Assembly: GCF_024734665.1 (NCBI RefSeq)
Contig: NZ_CP102931.1
Span: forward strand, 556,001 to 620,000
Origin: Variovorax paradoxus
Lineage (GTDB): Bacteria > Pseudomonadota > Gammaproteobacteria > Burkholderiales > Burkholderiaceae_C
DNA length: 64,000 bases
Direction of reading: 5' to 3'
Part shown: positions 7,981 to 16,259 of the stretch, piece after piece
How the letters are laid out: each line of letters starts with the position of its first letter
Position numbering within the stretch: the first letter of the stretch is position 1
The notes under the pieces: model-generated
What the model was told of the DNA's origin: nothing
The model's input: the letters and a program-made list of their open reading frames with translations, nothing else
The model's database searches: none
Translations under genes and position numbers: made by a program

Positions 7981-9224
7981 GCGGCAACAACACCGAATTC
8001 GACGACGACAACGGCGATCTGCGCGACCCCGCGCTGCGCCGCGCGCTGGACCATGCACCCGACAGCGAGGCAACGCCCGATCCGCGCACGCGCGCCGCGA
8101 TCCTGAAGATGGCGCACAACCTGGCTCCTGCGTCGGTGACAGCGAGCCCTGCCGCCAATAGCGCGAGCGCCGCATCGTGGTGGCGACGCCTTTTCGGCGG
8201 TGGCGGTGAGCCGCGTGCGCGCATGCCGTGGAACGCGGCTTTCGCGACGGTGCTGGTGGCTGGCTTCGTGGCGGTGCTGTGGCATCGCGAGCCAGTGCCT
8301 GATGTGCGACTCGATGGTGAAGCGCGTGTGGGCGGGGCGACTGCGCAAGCGCCGGCGCCGGTTGCACCACCTGCACCGGCACCAGCTCAATCGGCCGCGG
8401 AGGTTGCGACTTCAGCCGAAGCACCGGCGGCCGCCGCTGCGCCGCCGCCAGCCGTCGCAAAAGCGCCCGCAGCACCTGCAGCCGAGCAACGCGCCAAGGC
8501 CCCGGTCGCGCGCGACTCTTCTTCCCCCAAGAAGGCCGCTGATGCGGCGAGTGCAGATGCCCCCCAGCGAGCTGCGCCGCAGCCATCTCTCAAGCAGGCA
8601 GCCCCTGCGCCCGCCGCGCCTGTGCCGGCCGCTCCCGCCGAGCCGGCCGTGCCTTCTACGCCGCCTGCCGTCGTGGCCGAGCAATCCGCACCCGCGCCCG
8701 TCGTTCGCGATGAACGCCGCGAAGCGCGCGTGGAAAACGAACGGCGAAGTGCTTATGCGGCAGGAGCGCCCGCAGCGGCAGCACCACCGCCACCAGCCGC
8801 CGCGCCCGCGAACCAGGACAACGCCAGCGCTGAACTTTCCGGCGGACTGAGTTCGACCGCGCCTGGCGCTGCCGCCAAGGCCATGACAAGGTCTCGGAGC
8901 GCGGCAACGTCCTTCTCCGCACTCGAGCGATGGACGTCTTTCAACTTCACGCGTTCAGGCGCCAGCGTGCGCCACGAGCGCGGCGACATCGAAGGCCTGC
9001 CGGCGCTCGTGAGCACCGTGGCGCGTTCGGCCACGACGCCCGATGAACCACTCGCCGCACCGGTCGAGGCGCGGCTTGAGCTGTACCGAGGCAATGCGCT
9101 GCTCGCCGTGCTGGAAATCGCCGGCGGCCAGGTGCGCTGGACATCGCAGCCCGGCGGCGCGGCTCTCGTCGGCACGCCGCCGGCGCAGGCGCTCGACGCG
9201 CTGCGCTCGCTGCTTACGCGCTGA
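7977..9224 (+). CDS. Ala/Pro-rich single-pass membrane protein, putative anti-sigma factor
   Basis: 415 residues overlapping the sigma factor gene by 4 nt. Residues 1-75 are an acidic to neutral cytoplasmic part with no zinc-finger Cys/His set, followed by one membrane segment (AAFATVLVAGFVAVLW, about 84-99). Residues 110-290 are almost only Ala, Pro and charged residues and should be extended in the periplasm. The last 110 residues are a more ordinary folded stretch (FSALERWTSFNFTRSGASVRHE onward). Translational coupling and topology fit an anti-sigma factor, but no known anti-sigma domain is recognised. It ends 5 bp before the convergent enoyl-CoA hydratase gene. Confidence 0.7.
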   Translation: MSGNNTEFDDDNGDLRDPALRRALDHAPDSEATPDPRTRAAILKMAHNLAPASVTASPAANSASAASWWRRLFGGGGEPRARMPWNAAFATVLVAGFVAVLWHREPVPDVRLDGEARVGGATAQAPAPVAPPAPAPAQSAAEVATSAEAPAAAAAPPPAVAKAPAAPAAEQRAKAPVARDSSSPKKAADAASADAPQRAAPQPSLKQAAPAPAAPVPAAPAEPAVPSTPPAVVAEQSAPAPVVRDERREARVENERRSAYAAGAPAAAAPPPPAAAPANQDNASAELSGGLSSTAPGAAAKAMTRSRSAATSFSALERWTSFNFTRSGASVRHERGDIEGLPALVSTVARSATTPDEPLAAPVEARLELYRGNALLAVLEIAGGQVRWTSQPGGAALVGTPPAQALDALRSLLTR

Positions 9225-9229
9225 TCAGA

Positions 9230-10009
9230 TCAGGCGTTCTTGAAATCCGGCGCGCGCTTGTTGAGGAAGGCGTCCATGCCTTCCTTCTGGTCGACGGTGG
9301 CGAACAGCGCGTGGAACAGGCGGCGCTCGAACATCACGCCGTCGCTCAGGCCACTTTCGAAGGCGCGGTTGACCGATTCCTTCGCCGCCATCACCGAGAT
9401 CTGCGAGTAGCCGCAGATGATCAGCGCCGCGCCCAGCGCCTCATCGGCGAGCTTTTCGAAGGGCACCACGCGGCTCACGAGGCCGGCGCGCTCGGCTTCG
9501 GCGGCGTCCATCATGCGGGCCGTGAGCACCATGTCCATGGCCTTGCTCTTGCCCACCGCGCGCGGCAGGCGCTGCGTGCCGCCGGCGCCGGGGATCACGC
9601 CGATCTTGATTTCGGGCTGGCCGAACTTGGCGTTGTCGGCCGCGATGATGAAGTCGCACATCATCGCCAGCTCGCAGCCGCCGCCCAATGCGAAGCCGGC
9701 CACCGCGCCAATCACGGGCTTGCGGATCGAGCGGATGGCTTCCCAGTTGCGCGTGATGTAGTCGCCCTTGTAGGTGTCGATGAAGCTGTACTTGGCCATC
9801 GCCGCGATGTCGGCGCCGGCCGCGAAGGCGCGCTCGCTGCCCGTGAGGATGATGCAGCCGATGGCGTCGTCCGCATCGAAGGCCTTGAGGGCCTGGCCCA
9901 GCTCGGTCATGAGCGCGTCGTTCAACGCATTCAGGGCCTTCGGACGGTTGAGGGTGATGATGCCGACCTTGCCTGCTTCGGTCCGCACTTCGATGTTTTC
10001 GTAGCTCAT
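9230..10009 (-). CDS. Enoyl-CoA hydratase
   Basis: 259 residues of the crotonase family, adding water to 2-enoyl-CoA in beta-oxidation or amino-acid and aromatic breakdown. The oxyanion-hole segment is [12 protein letters not shown], and the two catalytic glutamates are in [11 protein letters not shown] and in the [19 protein letters not shown] block, both intact, so a true hydratase rather than an isomerase is likely. Length is normal for the family (about 257-262). A CGGAGA site lies just before the ATG. It stands alone, with no dehydrogenase or thiolase beside it, so the pathway cannot be assigned. Confidence 0.92.
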   Translation of the reverse strand: MSYENIEVRTEAGKVGIITLNRPKALNALNDALMTELGQALKAFDADDAIGCIILTGSERAFAAGADIAAMAKYSFIDTYKGDYITRNWEAIRSIRKPVIGAVAGFALGGGCELAMMCDFIIAADNAKFGQPEIKIGVIPGAGGTQRLPRAVGKSKAMDMVLTARMMDAAEAERAGLVSRVVPFEKLADEALGAALIICGYSQISVMAAKESVNRAFESGLSDGVMFERRLFHALFATVDQKEGMDAFLNKRAPDFKNA

Positions 10010-10107
10010 GGTGTCTCCGGGGGAAGGGGAAGAAAAACGCGCTTCACTATACCCAGCATGGCCGGCGCGGGTGGCGGGGCATTGCGAGTTCCCATAGAGT
10101 GCCCGCC

Positions 10108-10443
10108 ATGAGTTCCAACTACGCCTACCTGTTCGTCGCCATCGTGGCCGAAGTGATCGCCACCAGTTTTCTCAAGGGGTCCGAAGGCTTCACCCGGCTG
10201 TGGCCCACGCTGGCCTCGGTGGTGGGCTATGTGATCGCGTTCTTCTTTCTCTCGCTCACGCTGCGCACCATCCCCACGGGCATCGCCTATGCGATCTGGT
10301 CCGGCGTGGGCATCGTGCTGATCTCGCTGGTGAGCTGGCTGTGGTTCGGGCAGAAGCTCGACGGGCCGGCCATTGCGGGGCTCGCGCTGATCATCGCGGG
10401 CGTGGTGGTCGTGAACGTGTTTTCGAAGTCGGTTTCCCACTGA
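10108..10443 (+). CDS. emrE: Small multidrug resistance (SMR) efflux protein, EmrE type
   Basis: 111 residues and four hydrophobic segments, the standard SMR build. The membrane-embedded glutamate is in [13 protein letters not shown] (position 14 in EmrE numbering), and [19 protein letters not shown] is the conserved signature of the small multidrug pumps, nearly identical to E. coli EmrE. It works as an antiparallel dimer exchanging protons for cationic drugs or guanidinium-like compounds across the inner membrane. The [10 protein letters not shown] motif favours EmrE over the SugE/Gdx branch. Start ATG 10108 gives the usual family length. Confidence 0.9.
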   Translation: MSSNYAYLFVAIVAEVIATSFLKGSEGFTRLWPTLASVVGYVIAFFFLSLTLRTIPTGIAYAIWSGVGIVLISLVSWLWFGQKLDGPAIAGLALIIAGVVVVNVFSKSVSH

Positions 10444-10474
10444 GCGACCCTGCTCGGCGCACGTGGCTTTTAGT

Positions 10475-10489
10475 TGAGAATTGTTCTCA
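10475..10489. promoter_or_regulatory. Fur-like box overlapping a promoter
   Basis: TGAGAATTGTTCTCA is a 15-bp dyad (arms TGAGAA/TTCTCA), resembling the 7-1-7 arrangement of Fur boxes. A TAGAAT hexamer at 10492-10497 is a good -10 box placed so that the dyad would lie between -35 and -10, a repressing position. Transcription would start near 10504, which fits the ATG at 10517. Confidence 0.5.
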
Positions 10490-10516
10490 TCTAGAATGCC
10501 CGCCATGGAGTTCCCG

Positions 10517-11104
10517 ATGCAAGAACATGCCGTGTTGCTGCGGGCCTATGCCCGCGTGCAGGAGCGCTGCTCGCGCCTGCTGGTCGAGCAGGCCGCGCTC
10601 GTCGAAAGGCTCGAAGCGCAGATCGTGCGTTTGCGTGGCGCGCTGGTGGCGCGCGACTCGGCCATTGCCATCGTGCGCGAAGAGCTCGCAGTGCGTGCCG
10701 CCACGGGCGGTGCGCTGCCGAAGCGGCTGAGCGCGCTGCTGTCGCCGGGCAGCAAGCGCCACCTGAAGACGCCGCCCGAACCGCAGGCGCCCGCCGACCT
10801 GCGCGAGAAGGCTGTGCTGTGCGTCGGCCATGAAGACGAGGCGCCTTCGCTCGCGCGCCAGCTGGTCGAGATTGCCGGTGGCCGCTACCTGCACCACGAC
10901 GGTGGCGACGACGCGGACGATCCCGCGCTCGAAGCCAGCCTGCGCGCCGCCGACCTCGTGATCTGCCAGACCGGCTGCGTGAGCCACGGCGCCTACTGGC
11001 GTGTGCAAGACCACTGCCGACGCACCGGCAAACCCTGCGTGCTGGTCGGTGAGCCGCAGCCGATGCTCTTCGTGCGGCACCCGACTACGGCAGAAAACGC
11101 CTAG
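10517..11104 (+). CDS. DUF2325 domain-containing protein
   Basis: 195 residues. Residues 1-60 are a predicted coiled coil (ERCSRLLVEQAALVERLEAQ); the C-terminal DUF2325 part starts near residue 90 (KAVLCVGHEDEAPSLARQLVEIAGG) and contains HHDGGDDADDPALEASL and DLVICQTGCVSHGAYWRVQDH with two cysteines. The domain looks like a nucleotide-fold half but its role is unknown. Earlier in-frame ATGs at 10496 and 10505 overlap or abut the -10 box and have no ribosome-binding site; ATG 10517 has GGAG 6 nt upstream. The Fur-like box suggests iron control. Its TAG stop overlaps the TAG of the convergent M61 gene inside one CTAG. Confidence 0.72.
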   Translation: MQEHAVLLRAYARVQERCSRLLVEQAALVERLEAQIVRLRGALVARDSAIAIVREELAVRAATGGALPKRLSALLSPGSKRHLKTPPEPQAPADLREKAVLCVGHEDEAPSLARQLVEIAGGRYLHHDGGDDADDPALEASLRAADLVICQTGCVSHGAYWRVQDHCRRTGKPCVLVGEPQPMLFVRHPTTAENA

Positions 11105-12948
11105 CCGGCCAACCAGCCCGCCACCTTCGTGGCGTCGTGCGAGAACAGGCGCCAGGTGGTCACGCCGACAGGCAACACCAGCGGCAGCCTGATCAGCTTG
11201 CGGTCGCGCGCCACGATGGCCGTGCACTTCGCGGCATCGCCCAGGTACAGCGCCAAGTCGTCGAGCTTGGCGATGCGCCAGGCCTGCGCAGCCTGCTGCT
11301 GGCCCTTCTTGCCGACAGCGGGCAATTCGATGCCGATCCACTCGTCGTTTGCGGAGAAGCCGGCCTTCTCGGCCGCGCCGCCGCGCAACACCACCTTCAC
11401 CTGCACGCTGCCATTGGCCTCGGCCACGCGCAGGCCCAACGCCTGCGCCTGCTGCGACGGGTCCTCCAGCGTGGCCACGCCGTGCGCGCGCAGCAATTGC
11501 GCGAGCGGAAGCTCCTCGGTCGAATGCACCCAGCGCGCCAGCTCCAGCGCATACGAGCGGCCGCTCACGGCCTCGAGCGCCGCTGCAATGTCGGCCTCGC
11601 TGATGGGCCCGCCACTGCTTTGCGTCCACAGGTGGCGCATCACGTCGTCGAGCGAACCCTTGCCTTCATGGCGCAGCGTGAGGTCGAAGCACAGCGCCAC
11701 CAGCGCGCCCTTGGTGTAGTAGCTCACCGTGCTGTTGGGCGTCTGCTCGTCCTGGCGGTAGTACTTGACCCAGGCGTCGAAGCTCGCGTCGGCCACCGGC
11801 TGCACCAGGCGGCCCGGCGTCTGCATGACCTGGTTGATGGTCTTGTTCAGCAGGCGCAGGTAGGCTGCGTCGTCGATGCGACCGGCGCGGCGCAGCAGCA
11901 GGTCGTCGTAGTAGCTGGTGAAGCCCTCGAAGAACCACAGCAGCTGCGTGTAGTTCTCCTGGCTGTAGTCGTAGCGCGCGAACTCGGCCGGCCGCATGCG
12001 CTTGACGTTCCAGGTGTGGAAGTACTCGTGGCTGATGAGGCCCATCAGCGTGGTGTAGCCATCGGGCTGCTTCTTCTTTTCGCCGCGCTGCGGAAGGTCG
12101 CGGCGGTTGCAGATCAGCGCGGTGGAATGGCGGTGTTCGAGCCCGCCGTAGCCGTCGTCGACCGCATTGAGCATGAACACGTAGCGGTCGATCGGCGGCT
12201 TCGGCCCGCCGCGCTTGCCGACCTTGTCGCCGTGCCAGAAGCGCATCTCGGCTTCACAGATCGCCTTGGTGTCGGCAATCAGCTTCTCGCCGTCGAACGA
12301 GGCCGCGGCACCGGCAACCACGAAGCGGTGCGGCACGCCGCAGGCTTCGAATTCGGCGCTCCAGAAAGCGCCCAGCTCGACCGGACTGTCGGCCAGCTCG
12401 TCGTAACCCGAGGCCTGGTAGCTGCCGAAGCCTTGCTTGTCGGCCTTCAGCGGAACGAGGGCAGTGGCGCACGACCAGCGCGCGGCGTCGTCGGCCAGCT
12501 TGGGCGCGACGATCTCCAGCGCATGCGGCGCCTCGGTCTGGCCTTCGACGCGCAGGCACACGCTGGTGCCGTTGAAGAAGCCGCGCTCGGCGTCGAGCCA
12601 GGCAGTGCGCACCGAGTTGTCGTACGCGCAGACCTGGTAATGCAGCACCAGCGGCTGGCCGGGCGTGCATTCAACGAGCCAGCTGCATTTGTCGAGCTGC
12701 ATCAGCGCCGGCTTGCGGCGGCCCTGCGTGGCGCGCAGGCCCTGCAGGTTCTTGGCGAATTCGCGCACCAGGTAGCTGCCCGGAATCCACACCGGCAGCG
12801 ACACGTGCTGCTGCGCGGCGGGCGCGTCGATGGTGAGCGTCACGCTGAACAGATGCGCGTGCAGGTCCGCGCATTCGACGCGATAGCGCACGCCCGCCAC
12901 GGGTGCGGCGACAGCGGCGGCGCGCCGCGAAACGGTCTTCGTCGCCAT
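11101..12948 (-). CDS. M61 family glycyl metallopeptidase with PDZ domain
   Basis: 615 residues. The zinc site HEYFHTWNVKRMRP, with the third ligand in FFEGFTSYYDDLLLRR, is the M61 signature. An N-terminal beta-rich part (VRYRVECADLHAHLFSVTL) precedes it and a PDZ-like part follows near residue 500 (GLRVAEANGSVQVKVVLRGGAAEKAGF). Family members release N-terminal Gly/Ala from peptides. No signal peptide is visible after the start MATKTVSRRAA. The start at 12948 shares one base with the stop of the dsbC-type gene (TGATG), so the two are translationally coupled, with dsbC first; the frame open upstream to 13176 is only the shadow of dsbC. Confidence 0.9.
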   Translation of the reverse strand: MATKTVSRRAAAVAAPVAGVRYRVECADLHAHLFSVTLTIDAPAAQQHVSLPVWIPGSYLVREFAKNLQGLRATQGRRKPALMQLDKCSWLVECTPGQPLVLHYQVCAYDNSVRTAWLDAERGFFNGTSVCLRVEGQTEAPHALEIVAPKLADDAARWSCATALVPLKADKQGFGSYQASGYDELADSPVELGAFWSAEFEACGVPHRFVVAGAAASFDGEKLIADTKAICEAEMRFWHGDKVGKRGGPKPPIDRYVFMLNAVDDGYGGLEHRHSTALICNRRDLPQRGEKKKQPDGYTTLMGLISHEYFHTWNVKRMRPAEFARYDYSQENYTQLLWFFEGFTSYYDDLLLRRAGRIDDAAYLRLLNKTINQVMQTPGRLVQPVADASFDAWVKYYRQDEQTPNSTVSYYTKGALVALCFDLTLRHEGKGSLDDVMRHLWTQSSGGPISEADIAAALEAVSGRSYALELARWVHSTEELPLAQLLRAHGVATLEDPSQQAQALGLRVAEANGSVQVKVVLRGGAAEKAGFSANDEWIGIELPAVGKKGQQQAAQAWRIAKLDDLALYLGDAAKCTAIVARDRKLIRLPLVLPVGVTTWRLFSHDATKVAGWLAG

Positions 12949-13670
12949 CAGCTGGACGAAGCGGCGAGTTGCTTCTCGACCTGCTCTGCGGGAATGGCGC
13001 CGGGCGTGCGCGTGCCGTCGCTGAAGATCAGCGTGGGCGTGCCGGTGATGTTGTACTTGCGGCCGAACTCGACGTTGCGCTGCAGCGCGGTCACGTCGCA
13101 ATTGCCCGTCGCGGTGGTGGGACGGGTGCTCGATTCCATCCAGTCGCCCCAGGCCTTGCCCTTGTCCTTGCTGCACCAGATGTCGCGCGACTTGATGTTC
13201 GAATCGGGGCCCAGCACCGGGTACAGGAACAGGTACACGGTGACGTTGTCGACCGTCTTCATGTCCTTCTCGAAGCGCTTGCAGTAGCCGCAGTTCGGGT
13301 CTTCGAACACCGCGAGCTTGCGCTTGCCGTTGCCGCGCACGATCTTGATCGAGTCCTTCAGCGGCAGCTGGTCGAAGGCGACGGCGCTGAGCTTTTCCAC
13401 GCGCTCTTCGGTCAGGTTCTTGCGCGACTTCACGTCGATCAGGTTGCCCTGGATGAGGTAGTTGCCCTGCTCGTCGGTGTAGAAGATCTGCGAGCCGTTC
13501 ACGCGCACTTCGTAGACACCCGGAATCGGCGACTTCGACACTTCGTCGATGGCCGGGAACTGCGGAATGCGTGCGGGCAGGTTCTTGCGGATCTCGGCTT
13601 CGCCGGCTGTGGCGGCCACGACCGCGCCCAGCGTGCAGGCGGCGAGTAGAAGGTTGCGTACGAGTGTCAT
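12948..13670 (-). CDS. dsbC: DsbC-type thiol:disulfide interchange protein
   Basis: 240 residues with a signal peptide (MTLVRNLLLAACTLGAVVAATAG) so it acts in the periplasm. The N-terminal part resembles the DsbC dimerisation domain (IPGVYEVRVNGSQIFYTDEQGNYLIQG), and the thioredoxin-like domain has the active site CGYC in FEDPNCGYCKRFEKDM and the cis-proline loop TGTPTLIFSDG. DsbC dimers isomerise wrong disulfides and are kept reduced by DsbD. It is coupled to the M61 peptidase gene downstream, an arrangement that suggests joint periplasmic or peptide quality control, though the peptidase lacks a signal peptide. Confidence 0.9.
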   Translation of the reverse strand: MTLVRNLLLAACTLGAVVAATAGEAEIRKNLPARIPQFPAIDEVSKSPIPGVYEVRVNGSQIFYTDEQGNYLIQGNLIDVKSRKNLTEERVEKLSAVAFDQLPLKDSIKIVRGNGKRKLAVFEDPNCGYCKRFEKDMKTVDNVTVYLFLYPVLGPDSNIKSRDIWCSKDKGKAWGDWMESSTRPTTATGNCDVTALQRNVEFGRKYNITGTPTLIFSDGTRTPGAIPAEQVEKQLAASSS

Positions 13671-13719
13671 CGGGAGATCCGTTGGTTCGGTTCTAAATCT
13701 AAAAGAGGTGCGGGTCGTG

Positions 13720-14847
13720 TCAGGCCTTCAGGCCCATGGCCTGCGCCGTGATCCAGCGCTTGACGAGGCGCGTGCGGTCGAAGCCGCGCATGCCCCAGTT
13801 GCGCAATGCAGGAAGCGGACCCAGGTTGTGCGCGAAAAGCTGCTGCAATCCGTCGGTCGCCAGGCTCATCTGCAGCACGTCGGCGCGGCGGGCGCGTTCG
13901 TAGCGGCGCAGCAGGCGTGCATCGCCCACGCTGCGCCAGTAGTCGCGGTTCTTGATCACGTCGGCCAGCGCGGCCGCATCGGCCAGGCCCAGGTTCAGGC
14001 CCTGGCCCGCCAGCGGATGCACCGTGTGGGCTGCATCGCCCGCCAGTGCCCAGGAGCGGTTCGGCTGCCCGGGCATGGCGCCGGTCCAGCGGTCGGCGAT
14101 GGCGCGGGCCAGCGGCCAGGCGCCACGCTCGCTCGTGAGCTTGAGCGCGCCGAGCGCGTTGTGGCTGGCGTCGGTGATGGCTGCGTTGAATTCGTCGTTG
14201 CCCTGCGCGAGCAGTTCGGGCGCGCGCAGCTGGTCAACTGACCACACCAGCGCGACCGTCTTGCCGTGCGCGCCGCCGAGCGGCAGCAGCGCGAGCACCT
14301 CGCCCTTGTCGTTGAACCACTGGCGCGCGATGCCGTCGTGCGACTGCTCGGCCTCCAGGCGCGCCGCGATCGCGTGTTGCGGATAGCGCGTGACCTCGTA
14401 GCTCACGCCGAGGGCTTCGCGCGTGGTGCTGGCCTTGCCTTCGCACACCACGGTGAGTGGGGCGGCCACGGGCTCGGTCACCACTTCGATCAGGGGCTGG
14501 AAGCGCACCGCGTCGGCCAGTTGCTGCTCGAGCGCGGGCACGTCGACGATCCAGGCCAGCGCATCGACCTTCTGGCGCGCGGCGCTGAACTGCACCCGCC
14601 CGCCTTCGTCGCCATGCACGAGCATTTCGCGCACGGCCGTGGCATGGGCCGCATCGGGCCAGGCGCGCAGCGATTCGAGCAGCGTGCGGGAGGCGGTGTT
14701 GAGCGCGTAGGCGCGGATGTCTTCCTTGCCCTGCATGGCCGGCGGCACCACCAGCGCGACGCGCACACGCTCGCGCGCGAGCAGCAGGGCCAGCGTACGG
14801 CCAACGATGCCGGCGCCGCGAATGCAAACTTCAGGGGGGAGGGCCAT
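13720..14847 (-). CDS. UbiH/UbiF/COQ6-family FAD monooxygenase
   Basis: 375 residues. The dinucleotide-binding motif GAGIVG lies at residues 10-15 and the second FAD motif GDAAHTVHPLAGQGLNLGLADAA is complete. Members hydroxylate the ring of ubiquinone precursors using NAD(P)H and O2. The usual position is one of UbiH, UbiF or UbiI; which one cannot be told from sequence alone, and no other ubi gene is nearby. Start ATG 14847 is followed by the beta strand EVCIRGAG; the frame open further up to 15000 overlaps the divergent gene. It follows dsbC on the same strand across 49 bp. Confidence 0.85.
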   Translation of the reverse strand: MALPPEVCIRGAGIVGRTLALLLARERVRVALVVPPAMQGKEDIRAYALNTASRTLLESLRAWPDAAHATAVREMLVHGDEGGRVQFSAARQKVDALAWIVDVPALEQQLADAVRFQPLIEVVTEPVAAPLTVVCEGKASTTREALGVSYEVTRYPQHAIAARLEAEQSHDGIARQWFNDKGEVLALLPLGGAHGKTVALVWSVDQLRAPELLAQGNDEFNAAITDASHNALGALKLTSERGAWPLARAIADRWTGAMPGQPNRSWALAGDAAHTVHPLAGQGLNLGLADAAALADVIKNRDYWRSVGDARLLRRYERARRADVLQMSLATDGLQQLFAHNLGPLPALRNWGMRGFDRTRLVKRWITAQAMGLKA

Positions 14848-14965
14848 CAAAGGATTGTAGGAGTTGCCCGCCAGCCCGCGCCTGGCGCCTTTCCCCCGGG
14901 GCGCCAAGGTCTTCCGGCTGCCGCGATGCGGGACAATTGCGGCCGAATTCCAAGGAACCCCCACC

Positions 14966-15847
14966 GTGTCCCAGCCCGCTTTCGACCTCGAAGCCACCAT
15001 CGCGCGCCTGTTCGTCTACCCGGTCAAGTCCTGCGCCGGGGTCGAGCTTCCCGAAATGCTGCTGACCGAGACGGGGCTGGAGTTCGACCGGGCCTGGATG
15101 GTGGTCGACGCCCAGGGCGAATTCGTCTCCCAGCGGCAGCTGCCGCGCATGGCGCTGATCAAGCCGCAGATGAAGCACATGGAAGTGGTGCTGCGCGCCC
15201 CCGGCATGCTGGCGCTGCACCTGGCCTTCGATCGGGTCGAGGAGCCGGTGCGGGTGCGCGTGTGGAACGACGACGTGGCCGCCTACGACATGGGCGACAT
15301 CGCCGCGCAGTGGTTCAGCGACTTTCTCTCCGAGCCCGGCAAGCCACAGACCCTGCGCCTCGTGCGCTTCGACCCCGAGCACAAGCGCCTGTCGAGCATG
15401 AAGTGGACCGATGGCGTCGAGGCGCAGACCCAGTTCGCCGACGGCTACGCGCTGCTGGTGGCAAGCGAAGGCTCGCTGGCCGAGCTCAACGAACGCCTCG
15501 CGGCGCAGGGCCACGGGGCAGTGGGCATCGAGCGCTTCCGTCCCAACATCGTGCTGGCGGGTATCGAGTCGCACGACGAGGACCGGGTCGATGCGCTGCA
15601 CATCACGACCGGCGAAGGCGAGGCTGAGCTGCGCCCCGTCAAGCCCTGCACGCGCTGCCCGATTCCCGACATCGATCCGGCCACGGCCCTCAGCAGCCCG
15701 GAGGTTGGCGACACGCTGCGCACCTACCGCGCCGACGTGCGCGTGGACGGCGGCATCACCTTCGGCATGAACTGCATCGTGATCCAGGGCGTGGAGCACA
15801 TGCTCAAGGTCGGGCAGGCGGTGGGCGCGAACTACAAGTTCGAATGA
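14966..15847 (+). CDS. MOSC domain protein, YcbX type
   Basis: 293 residues from a GTG start with AAGGAA upstream. The N-terminal beta-barrel MOSC_N domain (IARLFVYPVKSCAGVELPE) is followed by the MOSC domain with VASEGSLAELNERL, GIERFRPNIVLAG and the conserved KPCTRCPIPDID, whose cysteine binds the molybdenum cofactor. Relatives (YcbX, YiiM, mARC) reduce N-hydroxylated compounds. E. coli YcbX has a C-terminal ferredoxin domain; this protein ends just after the MOSC domain, so an external electron donor would be needed. Confidence 0.85.
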   Translation: MSQPAFDLEATIARLFVYPVKSCAGVELPEMLLTETGLEFDRAWMVVDAQGEFVSQRQLPRMALIKPQMKHMEVVLRAPGMLALHLAFDRVEEPVRVRVWNDDVAAYDMGDIAAQWFSDFLSEPGKPQTLRLVRFDPEHKRLSSMKWTDGVEAQTQFADGYALLVASEGSLAELNERLAAQGHGAVGIERFRPNIVLAGIESHDEDRVDALHITTGEGEAELRPVKPCTRCPIPDIDPATALSSPEVGDTLRTYRADVRVDGGITFGMNCIVIQGVEHMLKVGQAVGANYKFE

Positions 15848-15849
15848 CC

Positions 15850-15866
15850 AGCGCCAGGCCGGCGCT
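15850..15866. terminator. Small hairpin between convergent MOSC and rbsD genes
   Basis: AGCGCC (15850-15855) and GGCGCT (15861-15866) make a 6-bp stem between the two stop codons. No T-tract follows in either direction, so it is at best a weak shared terminator. Confidence 0.3.
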
Positions 15867-16259
15867 TCAGAACTTCACGCCGGCAATCAGGATGATGTTG
15901 GCGTAGGGCGTGCACTCGCCCGTGCGCACGACGGCGCGGGCTTTTGCGCTGCGGCGCTTGAATTCTTCGTGCGACACCGTCTGCGGCGCGATGCCCAGCG
16001 ACTGCGGATACCAGCCCGGCAGCTTCTTCGCATCGCCCAGCGCCTCGTCGGCCACAACGATGCTTTCCACCTGCATTTCCGACAGCACCGCCTGCAACAC
16101 GTCGGTGAGCTGCGGCACGCCGCGTGCCACGGCGAGGTCGATGCGGCGCGGGCCGTCGGGAATCGGCAGGCCGGCGTCGCCGAGCACGAGCATGTCGCCA
16201 TGGCCCAGCGAGGCGATCACATGGGACAGTTCGGCGTGCAGCAGGGGAGAGCGTTTCAC
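15867..16259 (-). CDS. rbsD: D-ribose pyranase
   Basis: 130 residues. RbsD interconverts the pyranose and furanose forms of D-ribose so that RbsK can use it; it forms a ring-shaped decamer in the cytoplasm. Diagnostic stretches are ISxLGH-like VIASLGHGDMLVLGDAGLPIP with the catalytic His, and the C-terminal VRTGECTPYANIILIAGV, nearly the E. coli sequence. The GTG start at 16259 overlaps the rbsK stop by 4 nt (GTGA), so rbsD is the last, translationally coupled gene of the operon. Confidence 0.95.
   Translation of the reverse strand: MKRSPLLHAELSHVIASLGHGDMLVLGDAGLPIPDGPRRIDLAVARGVPQLTDVLQAVLSEMQVESIVVADEALGDAKKLPGWYPQSLGIAPQTVSHEEFKRRSAKARAVVRTGECTPYANIILIAGVKF

Noticed and set aside
5617..8586. 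989-codon minus-strand frame over the vWA and sigma genes
   Set aside because: Extremely Arg/Ala/Pro-rich, no recognisable domain, conflicts with three genes with good evidence.
10481..10516. Earlier starts for the DUF2325 gene (TTG 10481, ATG 10496, ATG 10505)
   Set aside because: They lie in or next to the Fur-like box and -10 box and lack a ribosome-binding site, while ATG 10517 has GGAG at the right distance.
11137..13287. Long plus-strand frame opposite the M61 and dsbC genes
   Set aside because: Arg/His/Val-rich antisense shadow typical of high-GC DNA; both genes on the minus strand have clear catalytic motifs.
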